Source: an uncultured Alphaproteobacteria bacterium
GTDB taxonomy: Bacteria; Pseudomonadota; Alphaproteobacteria; Bin95
Direction of reading: 5' to 3'
Length of the DNA stretch: 48,617 nucleotides
NCBI GenBank assembly: GCA_938083135.1
Contig: CALLKY010000003.1
Span: 1 to 48,617, forward strand
This document shows, piece after piece, positions 1-8,338 of this stretch. Numbering within the stretch: position 1 is the first letter of the stretch; every line of letters starts with the position of its first letter. The notes below the pieces were generated by a model that had not been told where the DNA came from, ran no database searches, and saw only the letters and a program-made list of their open reading frames with translations. The translations under genes were made by a program, and so were the position numbers.

Positions 1-138
1 AATGGATCGCTATAGCCACCATCACCGCCGTTTTTGGCCACACCTCACCCAATGAACCAAGCTGGAGGCACAAAATGCTTGAAAGCGCTGATTTGGCTCG
101 GCTACCATCGGACAGGAGCCGCAAATGGGAAATCCCCG
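1..138. mobile_element. Foreign DNA end interrupting the biotin carboxylase gene (possible IS end)
   Basis: On the minus strand, the biotin carboxylase reading frame is normal up to the GNGDLY motif (codon ending at 139). It then turns abruptly into about 38 residues unlike any carboxylase before a stop at 22-24. The family continues this motif with VE and an ATP-grasp core, so 1-138 is not native to the gene. The junction-proximal bases (ATTTCCC/GGGAAAT near 125-135) look like an insertion-sequence terminus, but no transposase is recognisable in so short a piece. It does not match the IS1595-like end at the other side of the window. A chimeric contig end or a genomic rearrangement is possible too. 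Confidence 0.35.
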
Positions 139-735
139 ATAAAGGTCGCCATTGCCGAGGGCTGACTGGGCTTCAGAACGACAGCGCTCGAATGCCTCGG
201 CAAGTTCATCAGCGCTGAAGGCAGGCCGCATACCACGCCCACCGCCGCCCGCAACGGCTTTGACCATCACAGCACCTTTGGGGCCTAGATCAGAAAGGAA
301 AGCGGTTGCCTCCTCCAGCGTTGTTGGCGCAGATGTGCCGGGGAGGGTCGGAATTCCTACCTCTGCTGCTCGCTTGCGCGCGGCATGCTTGTCACCAAAA
401 AGCGCCAGCGTTTCCGGGCGTGGGCCGATGAAAGTTAAGCCCGCTTTCGCGCAAGCCTCTGCGAAGGCCGCGTTTTCCGAGAGGAAGCCATAGCCTGGAT
501 CGATCGCTGTAGCGCCTGCATCAAGCGCAGCGGCGATGATGGCGTCACCATCCAAATATGCAGCAACACCGCGACCCGGCAGGATGCGCGCCTCATCAGC
601 CTTCTGCGTGTGGAGGCTTGAGGCGTCGTTGGCTGGATATACTGCGACGGTTTTTAGATTCAGCTCCGCAGCAGCTCGGCAGATGCGCACTGCGATCTCG
701 CCACGGTTTGCGACCAGTAGTTTGCCGGTGATCAT
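139..735 (-). pseudogene. Biotin carboxylase (acetyl/propionyl-CoA carboxylase alpha-type), 3' part missing
   Basis: This is the N-terminal part of a biotin carboxylase, the ATP-dependent subunit that carboxylates biotin in acyl-CoA carboxylases. The start at 735 gives MITGKLLVANRGEIAVR, the canonical opening, with an AGGA ribosome site upstream; an in-frame ATG at 768 is less likely. Visible motifs are NRGEIA (about residues 10-15), PGYGFLSEN (residues 80-88) and the glycine-rich ATP loop AGGGGRGM (about residues 162-169). The frame breaks after GNGDLY (about residue 199). Full-length proteins have 450 or more residues, so the catalytic ATP-grasp C-terminal half and any biotin carrier domain are absent. 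As it stands the product would be inactive. The minus strand runs towards the window edge, so the rest may lie beyond an insertion. Confidence 0.82.
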
Positions 736-858
736 CTGCAATCCTGTCCTGAAAGCCTGCCTCGCCAAAGCGAGTACGGAAAATGTTGGACAAGGGTATC
801 TGGCGCTTCACGATTGGCCAAGCTGGCGCACAGAAAGCAAAGCCTGCATTCAAACCAA

Positions 859-892
859 CAACGGCGGAGCCCCGTTCAGGATTCCGCCGTTG
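859..892 (-). terminator. Intrinsic-terminator-like hairpin after the aldehyde dehydrogenase gene
   Basis: This is a perfect 10-bp inverted repeat (CAACGGCGGA / TCCGCCGTTG) with a 14-nt loop, 36 nt beyond the stop of the aldehyde dehydrogenase. Read on the minus strand it is followed by TTGGTTTG, a modest T-rich tract. It separates the dehydrogenase from the carboxylase gene, which starts at 735 on the same strand. Confidence 0.55.
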
Positions 893-927
893 CACAAGCT
901 AGCAAGACATTGTGGGTCAGAGGGGCG

Positions 928-2364
928 TTATGCGCCCCAGCCGCTCACGGCTTTAACTTCACAGAAGTCTTCCAGGCCCCACATGCCGCCTTCGCGCCCG
1001 TTGCCGGATGCTTTGACGCCGCCGAATGGCGCGCCAGCGCCGCGTGGCTGGCCGTTCATTTCGACCATGCCTGAACGCAGTTCCATAGCCACGCGGCTGC
1101 GACGTGCATCGTCACCGCTTTGGACATAGCTGGTCAGGCCATAAGGTGTGTCATTAGCAATGGCGATCGCTTCCTCTTCCGTATCGAATGGAATGATGGA
1201 TAGAACCGGGCCGAAGATTTCTTCCCGGGCGATGGTCATGTCATTGTTCACATCTGCGAACACTGTCGGACGGCAGAAGAAGCCACGGTTCAGGCCGTCT
1301 GGACGCCCGACACCGCCAGCAATCAACCGCGCGCCTTCATCAATCCCAACTTGGATCAGGTTCTGGATTTTTTCGAACTGGGCACCGCTGACGGCTGGTC
1401 CCATGTGGCGACCGTTGGACCCGGCAGGGCCAACTTCCAGGGCCTGCGCAGCGGCTGCTGCTGCTTCTACGGACTGGTCATAGATTTCGCGCTGTACCAG
1501 CATCCGTGTCGGGGCGTTGCAGGATTGTCCGGTGTTGTTGAAGCAGTGCATGGCACCACGGCGAACGGCTTTTTCATCGGCATCGGCAAACACGATATTG
1601 GCACCTTTGCCGCCAAGCTCCAGGTGAACTCGCTTCAGTGTTTCAGCTGCATTCTTAGAGATCAAACGGCCAGCACGGGTTGAGCCAGTGAAGGACACCA
1701 TGTCGATGTCCGGGTGGCCAGATAGCTGCGTACCGACACCCGGTCCATCGCCGTTCACGAGGTTGAAGACGCCAGCAGGAACGCCAGCCTCATCCAGAAT
1801 TTCAGCGAAGATCAATGCATTCATCGGCGCGATTTCAGATGGCTTCAGCACCATTGTGCAACCGGTCAGCAGGGCAGGGATGACCTTCAGCGTGATTTGG
1901 TTCATCGGCCAGTTCCACGGGGTGATCATGGCAATGACGCCCGCCGGATCCATGACGATGCGGTCATTCGGAGCGTGATCACCAAGCGGGCGCACAAACT
2001 CAAAATTCTCAGCGGCTTTGATGAAATTGGTGATGTGGCCAAGGCCAGCCGGCGCTTGTTGTTGTTTGGCCATGTCGATGGGCGCGCCCATTTCTTGGCT
2101 GATCGCGGCGGCCATATCATCCATGCGGCTTTTGTAGATTTCGCGGATTTTCTTCACCAGCGCGAGGCGTTCAGCAGGCGGGGTCTTAGACCAAGCCGGG
2201 AAGGCGCGTTTGGCGGCAGCGACCGCTGCATTGGTGTCAGCTTCGCCACCAAGCGAGATGGTCGCAAATGCGTCCTCGGTTGAAGGGTCGATGACCTCCA
2301 GCGCTGTGCCTTGTTGCGGGGCGACCCATTTGCCGTCGATGTAGAAGTCAGTTTTGTTGATCAT
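928..2364 (-). CDS. NAD(P)-dependent aldehyde dehydrogenase family protein
   Basis: A 478-residue aldehyde dehydrogenase that should oxidise an aldehyde to the carboxylic acid with NAD(P)+ in the cytoplasm. The catalytic cysteine is C282 in GQSCNAPTR, the general-base glutamate is E249 in LELGGKG, and the nucleotide-binding segment SFTGSTRAG is near residues 224-232. I chose the ATG at 2364 because an AGGACA ribosome site precedes it and the protein then starts at the usual place (FYIDGKWV); a longer frame opens at 2415. Length is normal. It lies alone between the PhyH gene upstream (164 nt gap) and a terminator-like hairpin downstream. In this neighbourhood it may finish the oxidation of a hydroxylated or BVMO-derived intermediate, but the substrate cannot be read from sequence. 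Confidence 0.93.
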   Translation of the reverse strand: MINKTDFYIDGKWVAPQQGTALEVIDPSTEDAFATISLGGEADTNAAVAAAKRAFPAWSKTPPAERLALVKKIREIYKSRMDDMAAAISQEMGAPIDMAKQQQAPAGLGHITNFIKAAENFEFVRPLGDHAPNDRIVMDPAGVIAMITPWNWPMNQITLKVIPALLTGCTMVLKPSEIAPMNALIFAEILDEAGVPAGVFNLVNGDGPGVGTQLSGHPDIDMVSFTGSTRAGRLISKNAAETLKRVHLELGGKGANIVFADADEKAVRRGAMHCFNNTGQSCNAPTRMLVQREIYDQSVEAAAAAAQALEVGPAGSNGRHMGPAVSGAQFEKIQNLIQVGIDEGARLIAGGVGRPDGLNRGFFCRPTVFADVNNDMTIAREEIFGPVLSIIPFDTEEEAIAIANDTPYGLTSYVQSGDDARRSRVAMELRSGMVEMNGQPRGAGAPFGGVKASGNGREGGMWGLEDFCEVKAVSGWGA

Positions 2365-2508
2365 GATATGTCCTGTCCCTGTTGAGTGGGTCTGAAATGC
2401 GTCCGTCACCTTCATATGTAAGGTGATTGCGTGGTGATTTTAAGCGCGGCATCGCGTCCCTGCTGACATGCTTGATTATGTGGCGGTTTGGCTGTGACGC
2501 AAGCAATC

Positions 2509-3324
2509 TCAGTTGGCGCGCCAGACGACTGGAAACAGGTCGCTATCCAAAGGCGCGCCGCTTGGAATGCCGGGGTCGCGCAGCATACGCTGAAGGTTTG
2601 GGCGCGGATTATACGTCACGTCATCGCCAGCCCAGCGTTGGACGTAGGCGCGCCGACGCTGATCATTGCTGGCATTGCCAGGTGCGCCATGCAGCGTTAA
2701 CGCGTGATGGAGGGTGCAATCGCCGGGTTCCATGGTGAATTGGGCGATATCATGCTTGTCCCGTTCGGCATCAATATCTGGCACTTCGGGCAAGTCCTCA
2801 GTGTATTTTTGATTGGGATCGAAGGAGACGGCAAGGAAGCGTTTGCCCCAGCGGTGTGAGCCTTTGATGTATTCAACCGCCCCTGTTTCAGGTGTGACCG
2901 GATCGAGTGCTACCCAAAGTGTGGAAATTTGGTCGCCTGCGACGGGCCAGTAGGTTCCATCGTGATGCCAGAGCGTGCGCGTCGACGTGCCTGGCTCTTT
3001 GACCAGTATCTGATCAAAGATCACATTGATCTTGTTCGCACCCATTAGCGTTCCCGCAATCTCCGCACCGGGTGAATCGAACACGGCGCGTTTGAAGCCA
3101 TCAATATGATGCCAAATAAACGTGTCGCTGAAGAAATTGCCCGTCGCCCCATCTTCGTTGATGCTTTTGACGAGGCCGGACGGATTGGCCTTATCGGCCT
3201 CAATAGAATCACGCAGCAACGTGATCCACTCCGCATCAAACAGCCCTCTCAGGCACACGATGCCGTCCCGCTGATAGGTCTCAATTTCTTCGGCAGTGAT
3301 GGCGCGAGGTAGGGGACTCGGCAT
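2509..3324 (-). CDS. Phytanoyl-CoA dioxygenase (PhyH) family protein
   Basis: A 271-residue Fe(II)/2-oxoglutarate-dependent oxygenase of the PhyH family, which hydroxylates substrates such as branched acyl-CoAs or secondary metabolites. The iron-binding HxD is H120/D122 in WHHDGTYWP. The distal histidine is probably H212 in TLHGAPGN, and basic residues RRR at 223-225 could hold 2-oxoglutarate. The double-stranded beta-helix core (STLWVALDP, GSHRWGK) is complete. The gene is on the same strand as the aldehyde dehydrogenase and could share its transcript. The 348-nt AT-rich region upstream is shared with a divergent methyltransferase gene. Substrate unknown. Confidence 0.9.
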   Translation of the reverse strand: MPSPLPRAITAEEIETYQRDGIVCLRGLFDAEWITLLRDSIEADKANPSGLVKSINEDGATGNFFSDTFIWHHIDGFKRAVFDSPGAEIAGTLMGANKINVIFDQILVKEPGTSTRTLWHHDGTYWPVAGDQISTLWVALDPVTPETGAVEYIKGSHRWGKRFLAVSFDPNQKYTEDLPEVPDIDAERDKHDIAQFTMEPGDCTLHHALTLHGAPGNASNDQRRRAYVQRWAGDDVTYNPRPNLQRMLRDPGIPSGAPLDSDLFPVVWRAN

Positions 3325-3672
3325 GGATCACTTATCCTTTGGAGATTGGGTTCCGGGATTGAGATTAACGCTGTGAAGTAGAGGCGTCGATGCAGCTTTG
3401 TTTGCTGCTAAACCTCCCGTTCGTGTCTATATCTACCTCACGCAAAGCACAGTGGAATTCTGCTGTTAGAAACCGTTGAGAATCGCCAGATTACGTGCAC
3501 AAATACGATCTGAGAATCTTTCTGTTTTTCTACGCCAAATCTCGAATCAGTCCATATTTTTACTGTTGATGGATGGGGCTAAACATTTGGGCAGAATTTA
3601 AGCGGTTATAATTTGAATTGTTTTGTTTTAGGCTTTCATATCCACACATCCGCAGCTCGAAAGCTCAAATCC
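3325..3672. other. Divergent intergenic region, AT-rich, no gene seen
   Basis: 348 nt between the PhyH start (minus) and the methyltransferase start (plus). It is visibly richer in A/T than its surroundings and holds no open frame with coding character. It should carry promoters for both genes. On the plus strand a perfect TATAAT sits at 3607-3612, about 60 nt before the methyltransferase ATG, but no good -35 hexamer stands at 16-18 nt. No long inverted repeat was seen. Confidence 0.5.
3607..3612 (+). promoter_or_regulatory. Candidate -10 box for the methyltransferase gene
   Basis: TATAAT matches the sigma-70 consensus exactly, 60 nt upstream of the chosen start at 3673. The upstream hexamer at the expected spacing (CATTTG) is poor. 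This is a suggestion from sequence only. Confidence 0.3.
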
Positions 3673-4458
3673 ATGGCCGATGCCCTCAAAAAGGCGCTCG
3701 AAACGAATTACAATGCAATCGGATCAGCAATGATCGAAAAGCTCTACAGTGAGAATTTCCTCTCGCTGAGTGGAGCTGACGGAACGGATCGGCTGGTTGC
3801 TGCAAGTGAAACAGAGCAGGGTGCGCATGTGTTGGATATTGGCTGCGGGTTAGGCGGTCCAGCAATGCGGATCGCAAGCAAGCATGGCCGTAAGGTGACG
3901 GGCGTTGACTTGGTCGCCACCAATGTAACGACGGCCCGCGCACGGGTCTTGGAAGCTGGGTTGTCAGACCAGGTTCAGATTATGGAAGGCGATGCGACAG
4001 CGCTGCCGTTCGCGGAAGGAACCTTCGACGCTGTATTTAGCCAGGATGCGCTTTGCCATGTTCCCGACAAGGGCGCTGCACTTGAGGAAGCAGCGCGGGT
4101 TGTTGTGCAGAATGGTGCGATCGGCCTCACCGACTGGGTGGAGACTGATAAGATGACGGAAACGCGGCGGGCGGCCGTTCTGGATGCATTGTCAGCCCCT
4201 AACCTTCAAACCCAAGCTGGATATGAGCAAACCATGGAGAGCCACGGCATGCAGGTGGCTGTGAGCGAGGATATCAGCAACGTCTTCGCTGCATTCTACG
4301 ATGGCGTGATGGTGCGTTTAAAGAAGATGGAAGCCGAGATTTCAGAACGCTTCAGTCCCCGTGTTTTTGCGATCATGATGCAGAAGAATGGCGTGTTCCA
4401 GACCGCCTTCGCTGAAGGCAGCCTGGGCGGCGCTTTGATCGTTGGGCATCGTAAATAG
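3673..4458 (+). CDS. Class I SAM-dependent methyltransferase
   Basis: A 261-residue class I methyltransferase. Motif I is VLDIGCGLGG (about residues 53-62), followed by the acidic VTGVDL and the GDATALPF / FDAVFSQDALCHV segments that bind the adenine end of SAM. The pattern and length resemble the Methyltransf_11 small-molecule enzymes such as sarcosine/dimethylglycine and related N- or O-methyltransferases. The acceptor is not predictable. I chose ATG 3673 (MADALKKALE) over the upstream frame beginning at 3613 because the extra 20 residues look non-homologous. It stands alone, followed by a small membrane-protein gene 74 nt downstream. Confidence 0.85.
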   Translation: MADALKKALETNYNAIGSAMIEKLYSENFLSLSGADGTDRLVAASETEQGAHVLDIGCGLGGPAMRIASKHGRKVTGVDLVATNVTTARARVLEAGLSDQVQIMEGDATALPFAEGTFDAVFSQDALCHVPDKGAALEEAARVVVQNGAIGLTDWVETDKMTETRRAAVLDALSAPNLQTQAGYEQTMESHGMQVAVSEDISNVFAAFYDGVMVRLKKMEAEISERFSPRVFAIMMQKNGVFQTAFAEGSLGGALIVGHRK

Positions 4459-4532
4459 GGCGGGCCAAGCTTTAAATCCCTATGCGCTGCGTTATCGGGT
4501 AAGCTCTGAGCAACAAGGGAAAGGACGATGCT

Positions 4533-4745
4533 ATGCTGCCGCTCCTTAGAACCCGATACGCGTTCCGCTTCTTCGTTGTCTGCGTCATCCTGGTTTGCGC
4601 CTATTGCACCTATTACGCAGGGCTAGCGTTTCTTTATACGGTCCTAGCGCTGGGGGGCATCACGGCACTCTTGATGATCGCGCGGAAGTACAATCTTATA
4701 TCGGGCAGGCGGGTGTATGATTTCGACTTGCCAGAAGATAAATAG
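4533..4745 (+). CDS. Small membrane protein of unknown function
   Basis: A 70-residue protein with two likely membrane segments (about residues 11-30 and 31-48) and a charged C-terminus ending RRVYDFDLPEDK. A good ribosome site (GGGAAAGGACG) lies 5-10 nt before the ATG. No family is recognised. The frame, start signal and membrane-like composition make it a credible gene rather than chance. It is followed 108 nt later by the cupin gene on the same strand. The sequence does not suggest a job. Confidence 0.6.
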   Translation: MLPLLRTRYAFRFFVVCVILVCAYCTYYAGLAFLYTVLALGGITALLMIARKYNLISGRRVYDFDLPEDK

Positions 4746-4853
4746 CCTCAACATACTGATGTAGTCCGGCGGCTCATTATTTCGAAATGCTCCGGGCAGT
4801 GCGCTGGATACCTGCAGCGCATGGCACAACGCCCACTGTTGAGGACTACTGCT

Positions 4854-5384
4854 ATGTCGAGACCTATTCGCCGTGTCGTAACCGGCCATGACGCAAATGG
4901 CGTCGCCACTGTCATCATGGATTCAGACGCGCCCTGCATCCTTAGCCGCCCAAACCGCCCCGGCGTTACGCTCACAAACCTGTGGCAGAACGGTAAAACG
5001 CCAGCAGCTATGGAGCGCCATGACGATCCGGTCGACGGGCCATTGATGCTACAGCCGCCAAAAAACGGCTCCGTCTTCCGCATTGTGCAATTCGACCCTG
5101 AGAACCCGGAAGAATTGGCTAAGCTCGATGGCAAGTCTGCCTTCGCTGAGATGGGGGCTGGAGACAATGTCGTCGAAAATGCGAGGCATCCCTTCATGCA
5201 TCGCACGGACTCACTTGATTATTCCGTGATCTTGACGGGCGAGATCTACATGATGATGGATGACGAGGAATATCTGCTGAAAGCCGGCGATACCGTTGTT
5301 CAGCAAGGTACCAACCATGCCTGGTCCAACCGCGGCACAGAACCTTGCCAGATCGCCTTTATCCTGACCGATGCTGTAAAATAG
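4854..5384 (+). CDS. Cupin-domain protein
   Basis: A 176-residue single-domain cupin. The barrel is formed by LDYSVILTGEIYMMMDDEEY and GDTVVQQGTNHAWSNRG. The first cupin motif lacks the usual paired histidines (TDSLDY), while the second keeps the histidine in TNHAW, so metal binding may be weak or atypical. The start at 4854 is preferred over 4821 because GAGGA lies nine nt before it and the protein then begins MSRPIRRVVTGHD, the usual opening for such proteins. Close relatives often accompany catabolic genes, and this one precedes a BVMO gene by 139 nt on the same strand. Enzymatic or sensory role unknown. Confidence 0.82.
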   Translation: MSRPIRRVVTGHDANGVATVIMDSDAPCILSRPNRPGVTLTNLWQNGKTPAAMERHDDPVDGPLMLQPPKNGSVFRIVQFDPENPEELAKLDGKSAFAEMGAGDNVVENARHPFMHRTDSLDYSVILTGEIYMMMDDEEYLLKAGDTVVQQGTNHAWSNRGTEPCQIAFILTDAVK

Positions 5385-5523
5385 GTGCGGCTGTGGTTGG
5401 ATAACTGCAATTGCCATGATCGGCAGACCGGTGTTTGATAGGGGCCTAGCCAATAGCGCGGGTGCCGGGTTTGCTCCTGCGCGCTATGGCATTCTGTAAT
5501 CTGCGAGAGGTTTTGAGCGGACA

Positions 5524-7317
5524 ATGGCTGTATCTGGAACGAAAGACGCACCAGCGCGCAAGAATGATCCGAACAAGATGGCGGCGCGGGTCGCGTTTGA
5601 TCCGACGGTGCCCAGCGATAAACCGCAGGAATATTACGACACGATCAAGCAAAGGTTCGCCGAGGAGCGTGATGTTCGGCTGAAGCACCGTCCGGAGGGC
5701 CTAAGTCAATATACGTCGGAACTCGAAGGCGATTTGGCTAAGTACGAGGTCGATCCTTACGCCGAGGAACAGACTGAACGTGAGCCGATCACTGATCACG
5801 TGGAGTGCCTGTTTATCGGCGGCGGTTTTTCCGCCTTGTTGACGGCGGCACGCTTGCGCGAACGCGGCGTTGAGAGCATCCGTATTGTCGAGCGTGGCAG
5901 CGATGTGGGCGGAACGTGGTACTGGAACCGGTATCCAGGTGCTGCGTGCGATGTCTCTGCTTATGACTATCTGCCATTGCTCGATGAATTGGGTTACGTG
6001 CCGAACAGCTTCTTTGCGAAGGGGCCAGAAATTTACGCGCACTGCCAAGCGATCGCCAAGAAATATGATCTATATGACCTAGCGGTTTTTCAAACCACGG
6101 TCACCGCGACCCATTGGGATGAGAAAGAGAAGATTTGGCGCCTCGAAACAGATAGAGGCGACAAGCTGACGGCACGCTTTGTCATTGTTGCTAATGGCAC
6201 ACTCGCAAAGCCGAAGCTGTCGCGCATCAAGGGCATGGAGACGTTTGAAGGTCATTCCTTCCACAGCTCCCGCTTTGATTATGATTATTGCGGCGGCGAT
6301 CTCTCCAATCTCAAAGATAAGGTCGTTGGCGTTATCGGCACCGGTGCATCGGCGGTCCAGATCATTCCCCGTGTTGGAAAGGCGGCGAAGGAGCTTTACG
6401 TATTCCAACGCACGCCATCTGCCATCGATATCCGGGACGATATTCCGACAGACCCGGACTGGGCAGCTTCCCTCAAGCCCGGATGGCAGGTTGAACGGCT
6501 CAAGCGCCACGTGCTCAATACAAAGGCAGATCCTGAGAAACGTCGGGAGATTGAGAAACTGCCGCGGGAGGAGCGCATCAAGCGTTACGAGAACCAGAAC
6601 ATTGAACACCAGATGCGGATCCATGCCCGCGTTGATTCAATCGTTGAAGACAAAGCGACCGCTGAAGCGCTGAAGCCCTGGTATATGCATCGCTGTAAGC
6701 GCCCATGCTACGACGACGAATATCTGCCAGCATTCAACCGACCCAATGTCCACCTAGTGGATACCAAAGGGCAGGGCGTCACAGAAATCAACAAGCGTGG
6801 CGTGGTGTTTGAAGGTAAGGAATATCCCGTTGATGTACTGATCTACGCCACCGGGTTCGAGGTGCAGGTCACGGGCATCTATAATGATATTCGCGGCGAG
6901 AATAATCTGGAATTGAACGAGAAATATTCTGAAGGCATGCGAACGGTTTTCGGCGTGCATTCAGCGGGTTACCCGAACATGTTCATCATGGGTGGGTACC
7001 AGGCATCATTCCAGTTCAACGTGACTTTCATGTTGCAGACCCAAGGCTTCCACATTGCGGAGTGCATTAAATACACCCGCGAAAATGGCCACACGACCAT
7101 CGACGCTAAGCCGGAAACGGAACAATGGTGGGTCGATGAAGTCATCAAGTTCCGTGGCACCACGGATCGCAATAAGGAATGCACGCCTGGCTATTATAAC
7201 TTTGAAGGCCAGGAAAACCGGCGGCAGGATGGCAACTACAACGGCGGCATGTACCAATATGCCGAGCACCTCCAAACCGCCAAAGACAAGTTGCCAGAGT
7301 ATTTTAAGTTCGATTGA
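5524..7317 (+). CDS. Flavin-containing monooxygenase, Baeyer-Villiger type (BVMO 1)
   Basis: A 597-residue NADPH/FAD monooxygenase that should insert oxygen next to a ketone, giving an ester or lactone. The first Rossmann motif FIGGGFSALLTAARL is at about residues 97-111, the GTWYWNRYPGAACD block at 130-143, and the BVMO fingerprint FxGxxxHxxxF at 241-251 has F in place of the common W. The NADPH Rossmann motif VIGTGASAVQ is at 270-279. A roughly 95-residue N-terminal extension before the FAD site is longer than in BVMO 2 at 27544-29184 and is seen in the larger cyclic-ketone and steroid enzymes. The 3' end overlaps the convergent luciferase-like gene by 14 nt, so the two transcripts can form antisense pairs. 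Confidence 0.9.
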   Translation: MAVSGTKDAPARKNDPNKMAARVAFDPTVPSDKPQEYYDTIKQRFAEERDVRLKHRPEGLSQYTSELEGDLAKYEVDPYAEEQTEREPITDHVECLFIGGGFSALLTAARLRERGVESIRIVERGSDVGGTWYWNRYPGAACDVSAYDYLPLLDELGYVPNSFFAKGPEIYAHCQAIAKKYDLYDLAVFQTTVTATHWDEKEKIWRLETDRGDKLTARFVIVANGTLAKPKLSRIKGMETFEGHSFHSSRFDYDYCGGDLSNLKDKVVGVIGTGASAVQIIPRVGKAAKELYVFQRTPSAIDIRDDIPTDPDWAASLKPGWQVERLKRHVLNTKADPEKRREIEKLPREERIKRYENQNIEHQMRIHARVDSIVEDKATAEALKPWYMHRCKRPCYDDEYLPAFNRPNVHLVDTKGQGVTEINKRGVVFEGKEYPVDVLIYATGFEVQVTGIYNDIRGENNLELNEKYSEGMRTVFGVHSAGYPNMFIMGGYQASFQFNVTFMLQTQGFHIAECIKYTRENGHTTIDAKPETEQWWVDEVIKFRGTTDRNKECTPGYYNFEGQENRRQDGNYNGGMYQYAEHLQTAKDKLPEYFKFD

Positions 7318-8188
7318 CCGGCTTGATGACAGCCTCGCCATAAGCGGCGAGGCTGTCTTCTAAGCCTTTGCCGAACGCTGATAACGGCAAGGCAATACGA
7401 TCAACGCCAGCCGTTGCGCTGGCAGCGATTGCGGCGTGTGGATCTTTGCCGGAGCCGGGTAAGGCGTCTGGGCAGCCGGTCATAACTTCAATTTCTGCCG
7501 GATTACGCCCAATTGCCCTGGCCTCATCGCGGAGCGCCTGAATGACGCCGGATGGATCGAGACCAGCGCCTGTCGCTGGAAAGAAGCCGTTGCCATAACG
7601 CGCGGCCCGGCGAATTGCCGATTTGGAGTGGCCGCCCACGATGATCGGCACCTGTCCATGTTTGGGTTTTGGGTTACAGCTCATGCCTTTGAAGTTCACG
7701 AATTCCCCTTCATAGCTAGCATCATCACTGGCCCAGAGGGCGCGCATGGCCTCAAGATATTCGTCTGTGCGCCGTCCCCGTCGTTCAAACGGCACACCGA
7801 GCGCATCGAACTCCTCTCGTAGCCAGCCAACGCCAATGCCGAGTTCCAAGCGTCCGCCCGTCAAATGATCAATCGTCGCCAACTGCTTCGCGAGCACCAG
7901 GGGATTGCGCTGGGGCAGCACAAGAACGCCCGTAATCAACCGCAGATTAGACGTGACCGCGCCCACATATGTCAGCCAGCTCAGCGGGTCCGGCCATGGC
8001 ATATCGATGCCGCCGGGCAAGCGACCGGTCTCATTATACGGATAGGGGGTGGAATAATCCGTTGGCACAACGACATGCTCAACGGCGATAACGGATTCAA
8101 ACCCAGCCGCTTCCGCAGCCAGAACAAGTCGCTTGGCATCTTCAGGGTCTGGGAAGGTGATGTTGCCGAAATGCAGGGCGAACTTCAT
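7304..8188 (-). CDS. Luciferase-like (LLM) flavin/F420-type oxidoreductase
   Basis: A 294-residue TIM-barrel oxidoreductase of the bacterial-luciferase superfamily. Recognisable blocks are MKFALHFGNITFP, GFESVIAVEHVVVP, LRLITGVLVLPQRNP, LGIGVGWLREEFDALG and VPIIVGGHSKSAIRRAARYGNGFFP, as in the F420-dependent LLM class subfamilies. Whether the cofactor is F420 or FMN cannot be told, and many alphaproteobacterial members are annotated F420-dependent only by similarity. The start at 8188 is taken because the family begins MKFALHFG; an ATG at 8212 would add eight unrelated residues. It is convergent with BVMO 1. It could act before or after the BVMO in ring degradation. Confidence 0.87.
   Translation of the reverse strand: MKFALHFGNITFPDPEDAKRLVLAAEAAGFESVIAVEHVVVPTDYSTPYPYNETGRLPGGIDMPWPDPLSWLTYVGAVTSNLRLITGVLVLPQRNPLVLAKQLATIDHLTGGRLELGIGVGWLREEFDALGVPFERRGRRTDEYLEAMRALWASDDASYEGEFVNFKGMSCNPKPKHGQVPIIVGGHSKSAIRRAARYGNGFFPATGAGLDPSGVIQALRDEARAIGRNPAEIEVMTGCPDALPGSGKDPHAAIAASATAGVDRIALPLSAFGKGLEDSLAAYGEAVIKPVNRT
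7330..7355 (+). terminator. Terminator-like hairpin just after BVMO 1, inside the convergent gene
   Basis: A perfect 10-bp stem (CAGCCTCGCC / GGCGAGGCTG) with a 6-nt loop lies 12 nt after the BVMO stop and is followed by TCTTCT. It lies wholly within the 3' coding end of the luciferase-like gene, so the same bases serve as codons on one strand and a probable transcript end on the other. Confidence 0.5.
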
Positions 8189-8338
8189 GGGATGTGCTCC
8201 TTGCTGAAGCAATTGGGTGTTTTATGAACTGTTGTCTGAATAGGCCGGGCTTGCAACGGTTTGGCTGAAACCAGCTTGGATAGGTGCGTTTTCCGCACTA
8301 CGCTAACTGCAAGTGCGGTTCAACCAGGGAGACGGAAA

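Noticed and set aside
1-138. Matching the left-edge foreign sequence to the IS1595 element at the right edge
   Set aside because: The terminal bases differ (no GGGGCTGG or its complement at the junction), so the two edges are not the same element.
6079-6624. 181-codon minus-strand open frame inside BVMO 1
   Set aside because: Shadow of a strongly supported gene, no start signal or similarity.
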